A model generated the notes under the pieces. The model saw only the letters and a list, made by a program, of their open reading frames with translations. It did no database searches and was not told the DNA's origin. DNA of 39,837 nucleotides from a virus, in IMG/VR virus record IMGVR_UViG_3300046501_000546, positions 1 to 39,837 of that record; one strand, given 5' to 3'. Below, one piece after another: positions 39,086 through 39,837 of the stretch (within the stretch, counting starts at the first letter, position 1; the number at the start of each line of letters is the position of its first letter). The translations under genes and the position numbers were made by a program.

Positions 39086-39837
39086 TCATCGAAATAGCGC
39101 TTTGGTGACGGGGCCGGTGTACATCCAGACAGTATCCTCTCCCTTGCCTCTCCAAGGAATTGCTACTGGGGGATTGGTGTGACACATGATAATTTCTTTA
39201 TCTGTAACTACGATCGCGGAGTTTCCCTCGGGCCAGATTCCTTGTATTTTTATGAGGCCAGGTTTTAGCACCTCGATGTCTAATATTATCAAGGTGCCAT
39301 TGGCGCCGTACTCGGGGTCTTTTCTTTGCATTAAAAATAATGCCATGGCAGGAAGGTAATATCTTGATGTTGGGCCTGTTATTGTTATTTTTCCGGGGCG
39401 CTGTTCAATTCCTATATCTTTGTCTTTAATTACTTCGATGTTGTTGTCGGTGATTTTTAGAATGGTCTTTCCGTCTCTGTCGGTAAAGGTGGAGCTAACG
39501 CTTAGCCATCCATTTTTTACGGAAAAACTGAGTTTGTTTTCGCTGGATAAATCAAAAGTTATTACGGTGTTTTCGCCTTCTCGCGCAATTGCAATTGATC
39601 CAAGCAGTATCTTTGGACTGCCGCCGGGTTCAACGTATACATGGCTGTATAGTTTTTCCGGCTCGCTTGCTCTCTCGATTCCTTTCCATCTGTATAGGGT
39701 TTCATCGTCAATGATTAGAGTCCCATGATGGCATGCGTCGTGACAGGCTGGACAGACAGCGATCATGTGTTCTTCGTTGTGACTGCGGTAAACAGACCAC
39801 TGTTTTATATGGTGGATTTCTGATCTTGTGTTGCTGC
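39086..39837 (-). CDS. HNH endonuclease-domain protein, N-terminus cut by window end
   Basis: The frame stays open to the window edge. It reads SEIHHIKQWSVYRSHNEEHM and then IAVCPACHDACHHG, an HNH motif (EIHH, N, CxxCHxxCHH). About 200 further residues contain beta-rich sequence (EGENTVITFDLSSENKLSFS, KTILKITDNNIEVIKDKDIG) of unknown role. It could be a phage or island nuclease with a sensor-like C-terminal domain. An in-frame ATG inside the HNH motif (39766) is not the true start. AT-rich like the preceding gene. Confidence 0.7.
   Translation of the reverse strand, partial: SNTRSEIHHIKQWSVYRSHNEEHMIAVCPACHDACHHGTLIIDDETLYRWKGIERASEPEKLYSHVYVEPGGSPKILLGSIAIAREGENTVITFDLSSENKLSFSVKNGWLSVSSTFTDRDGKTILKITDNNIEVIKDKDIGIEQRPGKITITGPTSRYYLPAMALFLMQRKDPEYGANGTLIILDIEVLKPGLIKIQGIWPEGNSAIVVTDKEIIMCHTNPPVAIPWRGKGEDTVWMYTGPVTKALFR

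Overview
The window is a Pseudomonas chromosome fragment, probably from the P. fluorescens group, carrying an almost complete temperate contractile-tailed prophage. The host assignment rests on the left flank: a divergent mannitol-type solute-binding protein and AraC-family regulator pair (mtlE/mtlR layout), a Pseudomonas-type palindromic REP pair, and a tRNA-Cys gene. No species can be fixed from sequence reading alone.

Layout. 1-2160: host DNA ending in tRNA-Cys, the likely attachment site. 2161-4236: AT-rich cargo with one large DUF262/DUF1524 protein (GmrSD-like), placed between the tRNA and the integrase. 4237-7062: leftward operon of integrase, DUF4224 protein, PrtN-like activator, KilAC-domain protein and small proteins, most joined by 4-bp ATGA overlaps. 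7099-8669: immunity region. A CI-like repressor is followed by a 53-aa proline-rich ORF and a two-TM SLATT-like protein. The repressor keeps the S24-fold lysine but has alanine in place of the catalytic serine. Matching palindromes (TTAGC-N4-GCTAA type) overlap two look-alike promoters, one for the integrase operon and one for the rightward early operon. 8693-13248: rightward early genes (Cro-like, CII-like, DksA/TraR-like, primase-polymerase/helicase, candidate late regulator), with an array of 10-bp repeats just after the replication gene. 13353-14093: a cargo gene bounded by two near-identical 58-bp segments, each carrying a terminator. 14120-37846: late genes in order: two holin-like proteins, HNH, TerS, TerL, portal, S49 protease, HK97-type capsid, connectors, Mu-like contractile tail (sheath, tube, frameshifted chaperone, tape measure, gpN/P/45/46/47/48 homologues), tail fibre, tailspike, HExxH membrane protein, SleB-type endolysin, Rz and nested Rz1. 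37900-39837: leftward AT-rich cargo (membrane protein; HNH protein cut by the window end).

Working model (inference): in the lysogen the repressor shuts both early promoters, and the genes behind it may protect the host. Since the repressor looks unable to self-cleave, the switch may depend on an antirepressor or activator from the integrase operon. The head is HK97-like and the tail Mu-like, as in SfV-type phages. No right attachment site was seen, so the prophage may extend past the window.

The most interesting parts are the repressor/proline-rich ORF/SLATT cassette with its duplicated operators, the GmrSD-like gene beside the tRNA, the repeat array after the primase gene, and the repeat-flanked cargo gene.
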